64,000 nucleotides of DNA from Crotalaria pallida (lineage: Eukaryota > Streptophyta > Magnoliopsida > Fabales > Fabaceae). Position numbers and translations under genes: made by a program. This document shows positions 10,916-21,065 of the stretch, piece by piece; position 1 is the stretch's first letter, and every line of letters starts with the position of its first letter. Below the pieces are notes generated by a model, which was given only the letters and a program-made list of their open reading frames with translations, was not told the DNA's origin and ran no database searches. Location: NCBI GenBank assembly GCA_037953625.1, contig CM075656.1, positions 78,759,001 through 78,823,000 of the forward strand, in the 5' to 3' direction.

Positions 10916-11767
10916 AGAGTTAGTTCCCAAACCCCAACCTTTAGCTCCAACCCCCATTTTAATTGGAAAAAGACAAAAATATCCTCTTCAAACCCCAAAC
11001 CACACTCTCTCTCTCCCTTCACCTTCTCTCTCTCCTCTCTTCCCTTTCCCCTCTCTCTCCCCTCCCTTCCCTGAAAAGGCGCCGCCACCCACCCTCAATC
11101 ACCGCAGCCCATCCCAGCTGCCGCCACCTTCCTTCTATCTCTCGCCGTTCCTGTAGCAACATGCAAGCCAAGCGGAACAACGAGCCCAAACATATTGAGC
11201 AACACAACAATCCTGGAAAATATGCATACCTATTTCCACACCAACATCGCATAACACACAGTGCTGATGAAGACAATTTCGTACGTGTAAGTTTAATTTC
11301 ATAGGTAGTCTAGCCCCTTGCCCACTGTTCTTTTGCTTCATTTAACACAGTTTTTTTTTTTTAAAAATTCCGACGTACCCGTGTCGGAATTCCGACAATT
11401 CCGACAGGGGGATCTCGGAAATTTGTTACAATGTTTTTTTTAAAAAAAAATTTTCCGACATACCCGTGTCGGAATTTTGAGAAAATTTGACACTGTCATG
11501 TCGGAATCGCTTCAATAATGTAAAAAAAAAAAAACTGAAAGTGGAAAGGGACACAGAAGAAGGAGAGCAAGGGTGGCGGTTTTGGCTGCTGGGTAAGGGT
11601 GGCGGTGAAGAAGGAGGGGATGGGCAGTGAAGAAGAAGCAAGAGAAGAAGGGAGGAAGTAGAAGGGTGGGTGGGGTTTGAGGAAAAAATTGAAGAATGGG
11701 TATTTTTGTCTTTTTCCAATTAAAATGGGGGTTGGGGCTAAAGGTTGAGGTTTGGGAACTAAATCTC
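10916..11767. mobile_element. Mutator-like TIR element, family A copy 2
   Basis: Left end GAGAGTTAGTTCCCAAACCC; right end, as reverse complement, GAGATTTAGTTCCCAAACCT. Perfect 9-bp target-site duplications ATTTCCATT flank it (10907-10915 and 11768-11776), the hallmark of Mutator-superfamily insertion. The TIR similarity extends about 60 bases inward. The 852-bp interior contains CT-rich and GA-rich arms, a 'gtgtcggaattccgac'-type core at about 11370-11510 shared with copies 3 and 5, and a LINE-like protein fragment at 11135-11341. No transposase, so it is non-autonomous. Confidence 0.9.
11135..11341 (-). pseudogene. zf-RVT-like LINE fragment carried inside the Mutator-like element
   Basis: The minus-strand frame contains HQHCVLCDVGVEIGMHIFQDC followed by W-A-R-C. 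The C-x2-C...H-x4-C spacing and the 'E..MH.F.DC..A..VW' style are typical of the zinc-binding domain that follows reverse transcriptase in plant LINEs. Only about 50 residues are recognisable and no RT is nearby. It sits wholly within the TIRs of copy 2, which suggests capture of foreign sequence or insertion before the last transposition. Inference from motif shape only. Confidence 0.5.
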
Positions 11768-11776
11768 ATTTCCATT

Positions 11777-13494
11777 GAATATTTTTAAAAGGCCCAACAA
11801 ATTTGACCAAAAAATTTTGTAGACAACAAATTATAATTATTTTGAATCAATTTTATTTATTTTTAACTATATTTATTTTTATCCTTAAAAAAATAATTTT
11901 AGTTATTTTTATAATATAAAATATAAGTCATAATAACAATTTTTTGTTATTTTTTAACTATATTTATTCTATTTTTTAAGTCATAATATTAATTATTATT
12001 ATTTAGTGATAATATTTATTTACAAAATTAATTACATAATAATATTATAATCACTAAAAATGTCTACCAAAACCTTTAGCCCGTTCATGTGCACAGGGCT
12101 TGCGTCCTAGTATGAATGAATTATCCAATTAACTCATACAGTATTAGCTATTGCTTTAATTAATTTTTACTTTAATGGAGTTTAATTTATAACAACTACT
12201 ATGCCAAATAAAAATACTTCCAGACTTTCAATAGATGCAACTAATTTAAATAATCAAGACAGCAAGCATCTACTTAAATAAAATTACTTTATACATACTA
12301 ACACATAATCCAACACATAAATAAACATAACTGCTCAAACCCACTTAAATTTTTAACAGACATAAATATTTAAACCTTCACACAATCACTTATAATTTAT
12401 GGACAACATGCAATATAACTTGGAAAATCACTTTTTAACCAAGTAGCTCACACCCAAAAATCATACAACTCTTTTTTTTTTTTTTTTGAAATTAAAAATC
12501 ATACAACTCAAACCTACATAAAACATCAAAGTTCTACACAGAGAATCACATTTAAAAGAAAGTAACACTTAATTAAATTTCTGGACAACAAAGTAAAACT
12601 TGCATTCATTCAATTAATTTCAAAATGTTCATAGTTTCATATTCACCAAAAAATACCCAACTTTTCATGTTTGAAAAGCATAACCAAGTTTAAAAGGATC
12701 ATATTAGGTAGAAAAATAATTTTGGACAGCAGAAGAACATTTACTTTTTATTATCAAAACTCCTAATGCAATGCAAATGTGTAAAAAAAAAAAACTTCTA
12801 ATGCAATGATCATTTACATGAAATTGTTGTCATACAATCCACATAAAATTTCTACTAACACTTATACATAAAATCATTTAACTTAATCATAATAACACAA
12901 AAGCAAATAAACTGTTTTATTTTTTCTAAGAAGTTTCGGTCCCTAGATAAAATAACGACACTTTTTCATATCAAAATATTAATAAAAAAAAAAATCACAC
13001 AAGAATTCAAAGCACAAAACAATAATACCATATGTCTAAAAAAATAATTCGGTTATCATCTTTAATCAAAAGGTATAATTTGTTTCACTTGGATTTTAAG
13101 CCCTTTTGATTTTTATTCATTTCGCCTTAACATAAAAAATTTGTCATACTAAAAACATTTTGTTTCAAACAACAACAAATTCTTAAAAAAAAAAAAATAA
13201 CGGGGTATTTTTTATTTTATTAAGAATAATCAAATTACAGAAACACCCTTTAAAAATAAGCTACTCAAGTAAAGAGATGAGAGATAATTTTGTCTAAATG
13301 TTTAGGTGAACATTGCTAAAATCCTCAAACTAAAATTAGGGTTGAAGGAAATTAGCAATTCCGTTAGCAATTCCTATATATATTATGTATATTCTTTTTA
13401 AGTCATCTAAATATTAATAAATATTTATTATTTCACAAATATAATATAACTTATGTAATACAACAAATTTCATACTCAATCATTAATACTTAAC
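11777..13494. other. AT-rich stretch without recognisable genes
   Basis: Nothing coding is seen. Composition is strongly A/T with poly-A and poly-T runs. Scattered ACACA/CATAAA motifs at 12200-12900 give it the look of old, decayed repeat sequence. Confidence 0.5.
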
Positions 13495-13496
13495 TA

Positions 13497-13785
13497 CTAT
13501 TCCCTCTGGTCCTATATATATAAGGTACTTTCTAGAAGAAATCTTTGGTCCTATATATAAGACACTTTATATTTCCTATGCATAATTAATTGTTTTTTAT
13601 CTTTTTTGTCCTTATTAAATATTTTGACTAACTATGTTTTTTTATTCATTAATGAATGTTTACTTTCCAAGTAAAGTGGAGAGGGTAGAATTGTAATGTT
13701 ACAATATATTCTCATAAAATTCACAAAACTATCCATTTTCCTTGGCCCGAGGAATACGGTTAAGTATGCCCTAGGACGGAGGTAG
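13497..13785. mobile_element. Stowaway-like MITE
   Basis: The termini CTATTCCCTCTGGTCCTA and (reverse complement of the right end) CTACCTCCGTCCTAGG are inverted and flanked by TA on both sides (13495-13496, 13786-13787). A second CTTTGGTCCTATATATAAG unit near 13543 makes the left arm internally repeated. No coding capacity. Confidence 0.65.
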
Positions 13786-14076
13786 TATTAACTTAGTTCT
13801 ACTGTTTAAAGAAAAAAAAAAATTGTACTGACCTGTGCAATAAAAACGGATCCGACTTAATCATTTGACCCTTTTTTTTTTTGTCAAAATTCAAAATTGC
13901 CCTTTTTTTCCTGGGTTTTGGCAAAGAAAAGGGCAATTTTTCTTTTTTTTTCCTGTGTCATAACCGGATAACTGGCTTGCTACCTGATCTTTCTTTTTTC
14001 TCATCTTTGAGGCAACTAGATATTTCTGGTAATTAGTTAAAAATAGAGGAGAACATTGCACCATTAGAGTGGAGAC

Positions 14077-14505
14077 TAGTATTGGCAAAACGGGCGGGCA
14101 TGGTCCGCGCCTGCACTCGGCCCGCAAAAAATATGTCCGCCCGTAAAATTATTTAGGGCCTAATTTTCAGGCCCTGTTCGCCCTAGTGCGGGCGTGGGCG
14201 GTCCGCGTTTAAAAAAATAATTAATTAATATTTTTTTCCTTATTTCAATACAATTTTTTTTTAAAAAAAAAAGTGCGGACGCCCCCCCTCCCCCTCCCCG
14301 CAAAATTGGCCGCAAACCACGTTGATACTAAGGTGATTTTTTTTTTATTTTTAATATTCAAGTCCACGGGCGGCTCGCGGCCCGCCCGCGAAAAATAACG
14401 GGCGGGCAGAAAGGTATAATTTAATTATTTTTACAAAAACTTGTGCCATGCCCGCAAAAAATTGCGGGCGGAGCCCGTGGGCCAAGGCCCATTTTGCCAA
14501 TCCTA
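14077..14505. mobile_element. hAT-type MITE, GC-rich
   Basis: Ends are TAGTATTGGCAAAACGGGC on the left and the inverse of TAGGATTGGCAAAATGGGC on the right. Flanking 8-bp duplications GTGGAGAC (14069-14076) and GTGGAAAC (14506-14513) differ at one base. An 8-bp duplication with TAG/CTA-like ends is typical of hAT elements. The arms are rich in GCCCGC and GGGCGG, unlike the AT-rich surroundings. The element is 429 bp with no transposase. Confidence 0.8.
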
Positions 14506-14540
14506 GTGGAAACCAGTCTCCTTTTAAAAAAAAAAAAACA

Positions 14541-15354
14541 AGAGATTTAGTTCCCAAACCCCAACTTTTAACCCCAACCCCCAATTTAATTAGAAAATGA
14601 CAAAAATATCCCTTATTCTATTTTTTTTTTTCCACCATGCTTTAGTTCTCCCTCCCATGTTGTCATCCCCCTTCTCCGCCATAGCCACCTACACCTCCAC
14701 CGCTCTCTCCTCTTCCCTCCCTCCCTTCGTTACTCTGTGACTTTTTCTTTATGTTGTTTTGCTACAGCAGCGTTATCACTTCTCTCTCTTCTCAAATACA
14801 ATATGGATAATCTTCAATTCCGAGAATCCCAACAAATTTTCGACACTGGTTTGTCGGAATTTATCAGCAACCAGAAAAAAAAAACACCATCTCACCATGA
14901 AGAAGGGCCTACTGTGTAAAACCCAAATGCATCACTTTTGGTTGCCGCTGATCTTCGCGGTGACCGAACGTTGCTGCGATTCAAGAGAAGGCAAATCTGA
15001 GATTGATTCAGCGAAGAAAGAAGATTAAGACCGAGTCCCAACCCCCGAGGTTTGAATCTGGAACAGGAAAAGGTAACAAAGGAGAGAGCATACAAGTAGA
15101 AGTAGCAGAAGTTGCGTTGCGTTGTGTTGTTTTGTTCGAAAGGACTTGGCTGCTCTTTGCCACTTGCCTTTGCTTTCTTTGCTGAATCAAACTCGGTCTG
15201 TATCTTCTTCTTCTTCATGGTGAGATTAACAAAAAATCGGTCTGGGGGTTGGGAGGGAGAAGAGTTAGGGTTTGTGAAAGAGAAGGGTATGTTTGGGATT
15301 AACAAAAAAATTGGGGGTTGGGGACTACAGCATGGGGTTTGAGAACTAAATCTC
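14541..15354. mobile_element. Mutator-like TIR element, family A copy 3
   Basis: Ends GAGATTTAGTTCCCAAACCC and (inverse) GAGATTTAGTTCTCAAACCC are almost identical. The 9-bp flank AAAAAACAA is repeated exactly (14532-14540 and 15355-15363). The interior shares the 'ccgagaat...gtcggaattt' core (14818-14865) with copies 2 and 5. It also has its own internal inverted repeat, GATTCAGCGAAGAAAG near 15004 against CTTTCTTTGCTGAATC near 15173. A long minus-strand frame of 162 codons (14892-15380) runs out through the TIR into flanking DNA, so it is not a gene. Confidence 0.85.
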
Positions 15355-15575
15355 AAAAAACAAAGCAGTGCAAAAAGCATTAGATTGATAGATGATTAGA
15401 TGATATATCTCTTCCCTCGTCTATTGGCAACTCCTAGCAGGCAGCAGCAGGAGCAGCCCACGATCCATTCCCTACTGCAGAGAAGCCGGATCCTATAAAA
15501 ACTACTCACAAACCTAACCCATAAGAATTAAGAACGCAGTGGTTGCGGCAACCTAACATAATCCTCTACCTTGTC

Positions 15576-16329
15576 ATGGCTGACTCCCCTCTCCCTGATC
15601 GCCTTGTTAATCCCTTCGCTCCTTCTGTTAAGTCCTCTGATCGGGTAGCCACCAGGCCGCCGTCACCAAGCAGGGATCCAGAAGCTTTTAGGATGTGGTC
15701 TTACAAACAATCTGAGGACAAGAACAAGAGGATGGCTGATTACCATGAGCGCTCCAAGGGTCTCACTGTACCCTTCTACCTTACCTTAAATTACATATTC
15801 CATTCTCATGCCTAGTTCTGTTTCTATTTCAATTATTATTATTATTATTATTACGGTAATATTCCTGTTTCGTAATTGTGATTGGATGGATTATGTTTAC
15901 ATACTTACAGGTCTACGATGCTATCTCCCCTCCGCCAGATTCAAACTTATGTGGCGGTGTTGCTCCCTGTCTCATAACCGATTCTCTTCGCGCTCGTCTT
16001 ATTCCTTTATGCAATCTTGCCTTGGACAAGTTCCATTCTGATAATCCGGTTCGTTACTTTTTTTTTTCTTTTTCTGTTGTTCCTTCGTTCATTCCACGAG
16101 ATTGAATTTCATCATTGTTATGTTTATTTAGGGTGCAAATTATGTGTTTGAAAACATTGTCAAGACTACCGGAAGAGCTACGTCCGGTACTACGTATTAC
16201 ATCACCTTTGAAGCAAGAGCTGTCGCGGCTTCTACTTCTCAAACTTTCCAAGCTCATGTGTGGGATAGGCATCCCGACTTGGGGGGACCCGTGGTCGAAG
16301 AGTGCAAGTTGAAGCAGCCTCTTACTTGA
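15576..16329 (+). CDS. cystatin-fold protein (plant cystatin-related family), 3 exons
   Basis: Exons 15576-15767, 15911-16048 and 16132-16329 have GT-AG junctions and all-phase-0 joins. They give 175 residues ending LKQPLT. The N-terminal 64 residues are Pro/Ser/Arg-rich and end in a charged stretch (RMWSYKQSEDKNKRMADYHE). Exon 2 has an alpha-helix-like LCNLALDKFHSDNP. Exon 3 has YVFENIVKTTGRATSGTTYYITFEA followed by an AHVW strand. The helix plus 'V...G..YYITFEA' plus 'A.VW' order is the cystatin fold. The inhibitory QxVxG loop is replaced by TGRATSG, so cysteine-protease inhibition is doubtful; it resembles the plant-specific cystatin-related or cystatin/monellin superfamily. Cellular role unknown. 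No signal peptide is seen. Structure and fold are fairly sure, function is not. Confidence 0.75.
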
Positions 16330-16534
16330 CCTGGTATATGTTGCTTCAATATGTTTAATCTATCTGATGCATATCTACACCATATGCTAATGCTCTTGGA
16401 TTTGATTTTGAACTAGAGTTAAAGTAACCCTATCTTATACATAATCCAATTGGCAATAATGAATCATTGAAAATTCGGTTGTTCCTTTCAATCCGACTGC
16501 TCAAACATAGCATTGCCATAGAATTTTGCCATCA

Positions 16535-16888
16535 TTACGAGAGCCAAAACCCAAAACGTCTGAACTTAGTAAGTAGGAAGGAGTGAAAGTCTATAGGGTA
16601 GATCCCAGAGTCATTAAAGAACATTTGCCTCAAGCAGTGTAAGAAAAGACGAGTTTCACATTCAGATTTTGAACCACGCATTATGCATGTATTAGGAGAC
16701 AAGGCAGTCAGAGGTTTGTGCTTTTGGTAGCTTGTCATTGGTGTTAATCTTGTTAAGAACAGCAGTCCAAACGAAAACTTTAGCCTTAGGAGGAGCTTTA
16801 CACTTCCAAATGGAATTCTCCAAAAGAAAACTATTTGTTTTGTTAAAGTGTCAAGAATTGGGAAAAGAATGTATATGCTTGTGAACAA
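16535..16888 (-). pseudogene. LINE retrotransposon remnant with zf-RVT motif
   Basis: The minus-strand frame contains LTKQIVFFWRIPFGSVKLLL, then KHKPLTALSPNTCIM and CETRLFLHC. This is the region after reverse transcriptase in legume LINEs (W-x-I/P-P-x-K-V..., 'LSPN.C..C...E...HLFLHC'). The second zinc Cys of the usual C-x2-C pair is Arg (CIMRGS) and the His before LFLHC is Arg, so it is degenerate. No RT active-site motif is nearby. It begins about 200 bases downstream of the cystatin-like gene and reads towards it. Confidence 0.65.
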
Positions 16889-17740
16889 GCCAAATTATTG
16901 AATCAGGAAGAGACGAGAGACTATATAGAATCAATTAAGACCAAAAGAGACTGTAGCTCATTAACTTCTGTGTCCTGCCACAACTTGTAAACCCCATTTT
17001 AAAATGCATGCATTTTCCTGGTTTATACTTAGTGTTTGAATGGAAAAAAAAGGTGTTATGCCATGTACTAAAAGTAGTGGAATCCCAGCACCCTTTAGAA
17101 CACTTGCTATTTAATGGGTCCATATCATATCCTACCTTCTATTCAAGTTTCTTTTGGAATGACCCTTAACGCTCCAGTTCCGTCCTCTCTCTCACATCTC
17201 AGTTGCCAGTGCCTATTGGTGGTGCACCACCTTCTCATTTTTCCTTCTTCAATCCGTGATTTTTTTTTTTTTCAACTTGCTTGTGACCTAACACCATATC
17301 TCAAAGGCTTGGGTCAAAGAAACCTCTGATAAAAATGCATCATTCCGTTTGTGTGTTCCTTTGCATCTGCATATATCTGAAGAAAACTATTTGAGTTCTG
17401 TGAAAGTGTCAGGAGCTGTGGAAAAAAAAGAATTTGAATGTGAACATTTCCAAGGGATGGAGGAGCCAATTCTTGATATCAGGAAGAGAGGAGAGACAAA
17501 TGGAATCAATAAAGACTGTAAGAAACTATAGCTTATTAACCTCCCTATCCAGCCAGGGCTCATAAGTCATAACCCCCATTTATCCATAGTGAGTGAATGG
17601 ATGAAGTTCTTGTGTCATGTATTAAAAGTCGAGGGGTGTTAGGAACACTTCCTACAATTTTTCAACACTTGATGTATATTTGGACCATAGCTCATCCTTC
17701 TCACCTGCTACCTTTTATTCGAGTAACCATTTAAAAGAAT
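16815..17740 (+). repeat. diverged direct duplication (about 16815-17150 and 17375-17740)
   Basis: The two halves share, in order: AAGAAAACTATTTG, AAAGTGTCA, ATCAGGAAGAGA, GAATCAAT, AGACTGTA, AACCCCATTT, CCATGTACTAAAAGT (CATGTATTAAAAGT) and CACTTGCTA. Indels are frequent and identity moderate. The left copy overlaps the LINE remnant, so the repeat is probably LINE-derived sequence duplicated in tandem about 560 bases apart. Confidence 0.6.
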
Positions 17741-19206
17741 CATTTATTTCAAAATAATTAAATCTTGTCTCTCCTTCTTTTAACCCCATATAATTATCTC
17801 CGAACACGATTAGTATACTTGATCTTATAGTCAGCCCGACACCATATAGTTATCTAAGAACATTTTTATCTCAAACTGGAATTTTTGAATTCATTTTTTC
17901 GACTGCTCGTCCTAATGTTGTCACATGTTTGTAGGTTTTAGATCTACCTTTATTGAATGAGGATTGCATATTTGTTGAATACCACAGAACAATGCCCTCA
18001 TTTTTTTTTATAGGCTAACAATGCCCTCATTGTTTATTCATTTTGCAGGAAATCATCTTTTGCATCTGTTGTTAAACTTAGTTGGAATTGAAGAAGAAAG
18101 TAGCGTGCACAGCAAGCCACATCATCAAAGCAAGTTACAGCATCAACAATTACTTGATGCAGGCTGAACTAATATAATTAATTAGTTTTCAGTTTGTTAG
18201 TTAGGAGTGTTAGTTAGTTAGTTGCTTAGCTGGCAATAGTGTTAGTTAGTTAGTTGTTGGTAGTTTCTAGAAGGTGATTGTTACTTGTATATAAGATCAT
18301 CATTGAGCTGAGTTTTGTAACTTATCACATTACTTCTTCATTTGCAATATACAGAAAAGCTTTCTTTTATTTCTTCCTCTGTTTCTTTCTCTGATTCTAC
18401 AGTTTTAAGTTCTGTCCGGTTGGAAAATTAAACGTGAAGTCTAGAAAAATTATAAGTGAAGTCCAGAAAAACTAAACTTTTTAGACATGTTTAGACCGTT
18501 CTTATGCTAGTTTGTTCAACTGTTAAGTCTAGAAAAATTAAACGTGAAGTCCAGGGGGAGCCCGAACCCGATTCTGCGTATGGACGGGATATTGCAGAAC
18601 TTTGCCATGTGTTTGAGTACCGAAGCTCATCTTCCTCGTCAGCTTCGTTATATTGCAAATGTTGCTACGTAGTTCTTTGTATTTCTCTTGAGATATGAGA
18701 ATAAAGTTTCTCCTTATATTAGTAGATTGCTTACTTCCTTAACTCAAAGGAATGATGACATGTGGCTTTGACAATGTGTTAAATAAAAAAAGTGACTGAA
18801 AATAATCTGTTTGACACAGTCTCAATGAGAAAATGAGAGAAAAAAGATTTTTTCAGACATAAATTTTCTTTTAATTTGTTCTATCAAATACATGTTCAAG
18901 TTTCTATTTTATTCACATTTGATATTTACCATGTGTAATATAATCTATAAATTGTGATACATTTGCCATGAGAATTGATCTGTGTCACTTAACTTTTATT
19001 TTCAATTCTAAGATGAATTTAGATATGTTTCTGAAGCATAACCTTCATATCCTTGCCTGATATCCAGCATCCAATAACTAAACAACAGATAAAGCAAAGA
19101 GATAGATAATGTGGGTAACAAGCATGCCATACACATCTCTTCCCAAACCACACTATTTTTCCCATAATTATTTCCATTATCACCACCCAAAGACCAACCT
19201 CTCAAA
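17741..19206. other. intergenic, with a possible solo LTR
   Basis: The only structured part is about 18067-18401 (listed separately). The remainder is AT-rich with a repeated AAGTCTAGAAAAATTA / AAGTCCAGAAAAACTA motif at about 18436-18550. No supported gene. Confidence 0.4.
18067..18401 (+). mobile_element. possible Copia-type solo LTR
   Basis: The segment starts near TGTTGTTAAAC and ends in TTCTACA. It has repeated TTAGTTAG units, a TATA-like GTATATAAGATC, and a CT-rich end (CTTTCTTTTATTTCTTCCTC), the layout often seen in short plant Copia LTRs. I could not find a matching 5-bp target-site duplication, so boundaries and class are uncertain. Confidence 0.35.
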
Positions 19207-19278
19207 ATGGAGAACTACAGAGTTTCCTCTGCTGCCCCTGGTGTACACCTCAACACTCTCCAATCTGCCATAGCCAAG
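19207..19278 (+). other. isolated candidate first exon
   Basis: A 24-codon frame starts at an ATG in good context (CTCAAAATGGAGAAC) and encodes MENYRVSSAAPGVHLN and a short helix ending AIAK. It stops at an AAG/GTGCTT donor. No continuing exon was recognised to the right before the IST1-like gene on the other strand. It may be a truncated gene or chance; the product is unknown. Confidence 0.25.
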
Positions 19279-20041
19279 GTGCTTTCTTTATAAGGCTTCT
19301 AATTTTACTATTAGCACTGAACTACGCCTGTGTCCCTCAATTTTCATACCAAGTTAGGATTACACGGTGTAACACATTTAATCTGTTAAGTTATTTATTT
19401 ATTTAGCATCTTAATTATTTACCATGCTCGAGTTAATGATGAATACCCAAAATTTTCCTTCCTTCTTGAGCTTGAAGTAGGATCAAAATTTTAATTGAAA
19501 TTAACACAAATAAGCTTGAAGTAGGATCAAAATTTAAACTCTACGTCTCAAATAAGATATAGTGGCGAAAACATTTTAAAAACACCTTACGTCTCACATT
19601 AGACCTAGGGGTTAAATTTTTTTAAAAACACTAAGACGTAGGGCTGAAAATTTTTTAAAACCACCCTACTTCAATTTAGTCACCTATTTGGTTTACATTT
19701 CATCCATAGAGAAACAAATACGTAGGCAACAGTGGCTGATTCAGTTTACCAATTAAAATAGTAAATAATTTGTGAGGAGCTTATTTGTACATAGTCATTC
19801 AATTTATGCTAGTCTGAATTGTTGAACAAATTGGTCTATGATTTCAACTCTAACATAAACATACATAGTCAAGGCAATGAATTGCTGGTCGGTCTTAGAA
19901 ATTACTAGCAACGTTCTCAGGCCGGGAACTACATGAACACAAGTCGCAACGAGTTTGTTTGCTTAAACTTCTAGATAAATAAATAGTAACAAACTTGGTT
20001 TTTCAATGCACTTTTACAATAAAGGAAATCATTTATTTTAA

Positions 20042-20501
20042 GGCTTAATTATGTCACAAGTTCCTAAAGTTTGAGGTACTTTTGTCAGATACTTTTATTC
20101 TTATTTTTTCAATGTCTGACTTTCCGAAGTTACTTCTGGGTTTGTCATATATCCCTACTACCAATTTTGGCAGGAGGTTAGGTACGTGGTGCTCCGTGGG
20201 CGAAGATTCTTTTTTTCTTTAAATTAGAAACCTAAAAAACTTAATATTTTTATATTTTTAGTTAAATAAAAAAATAAAAAAATTGAAAAAAGAGGTCGTT
20301 TTCGCCCATGTGACATCACGTGGCACCACATGACCAACCTTTTGTGTCTGACCAGGATTTCGAGCAAAATTGACCAGAATTGATAGTAGGGGTATATGAC
20401 AAACCCAGAAGTAACTTCAGGGAGTCAGACATCGAAAAAAAAGAATAAGGGTATCTAACAAAAGTACCTCAAATTTCAGGGACTTGTGAGATAATTAAGC
20501 C
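20042..20501. mobile_element. 460-bp TIR element with GGCTTAATT ends (Mutator-type MITE)
   Basis: Both ends read GGCTTAATTAT inward. The arms stay complementary for over 150 bases (for example AAGTACCTCAAA with TTTGAGGTACTT). An exact 9-bp duplication TTATTTTAA flanks it (20033-20041 and 20502-20510). The centre contains CATGTGACATCACGTGGCACC. No coding capacity. Confidence 0.85.
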
Positions 20502-21065
20502 TTATTTTAATTAAAAGGCCTTTTGATCATTTTCAAAAGGTAAAACAAAGATCTACACATTTTGTTCACTACTCACTTTTGTCCCTTACTTAGGGCACAA
20601 AAAGGGCCTAAAGCCCCACGAAGAAAGCAAATCCCTAAAACCATTGCCACTTTTCACCCAGTGACATGTATAGACTTAATCATTTAAGTGCCTTTGCAAA
20701 TAATATTAATCAAGATGGAGGAAGAATCATATCAAAATATGTATAAATGCTCAAAGGGATAGCACTCCACAAACATTATTTAATTTGATTACAAAAATCT
20801 CTTGAACATGTACCGCCCCCAATTTATAGTAGCATGAAATGGAGTCGTACCAAAAAAATGCGATAATTAAATAAACCAATACTCCGACTTGTTTTGTACA
20901 AGAAAAATACATGTAGCATTAATGTTCATCAAGTACTTTGAATCTTTAAGTGACACATCTATATCTATACGTAAAACAATGGAGACTGTAAAAGAATGAT
21001 AAACCATAAGATAAAGTATGACTGTATGAGTGGCTATGTAGCTAATGTGCAAGCAAAATGCAATT

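Noticed and set aside
14892..15380. 162-codon minus-strand frame
   Set aside because: It starts in flanking DNA, crosses the right TIR of Mutator-like copy 3 and has no family resemblance; composition follows the element's purine and pyrimidine tracts.
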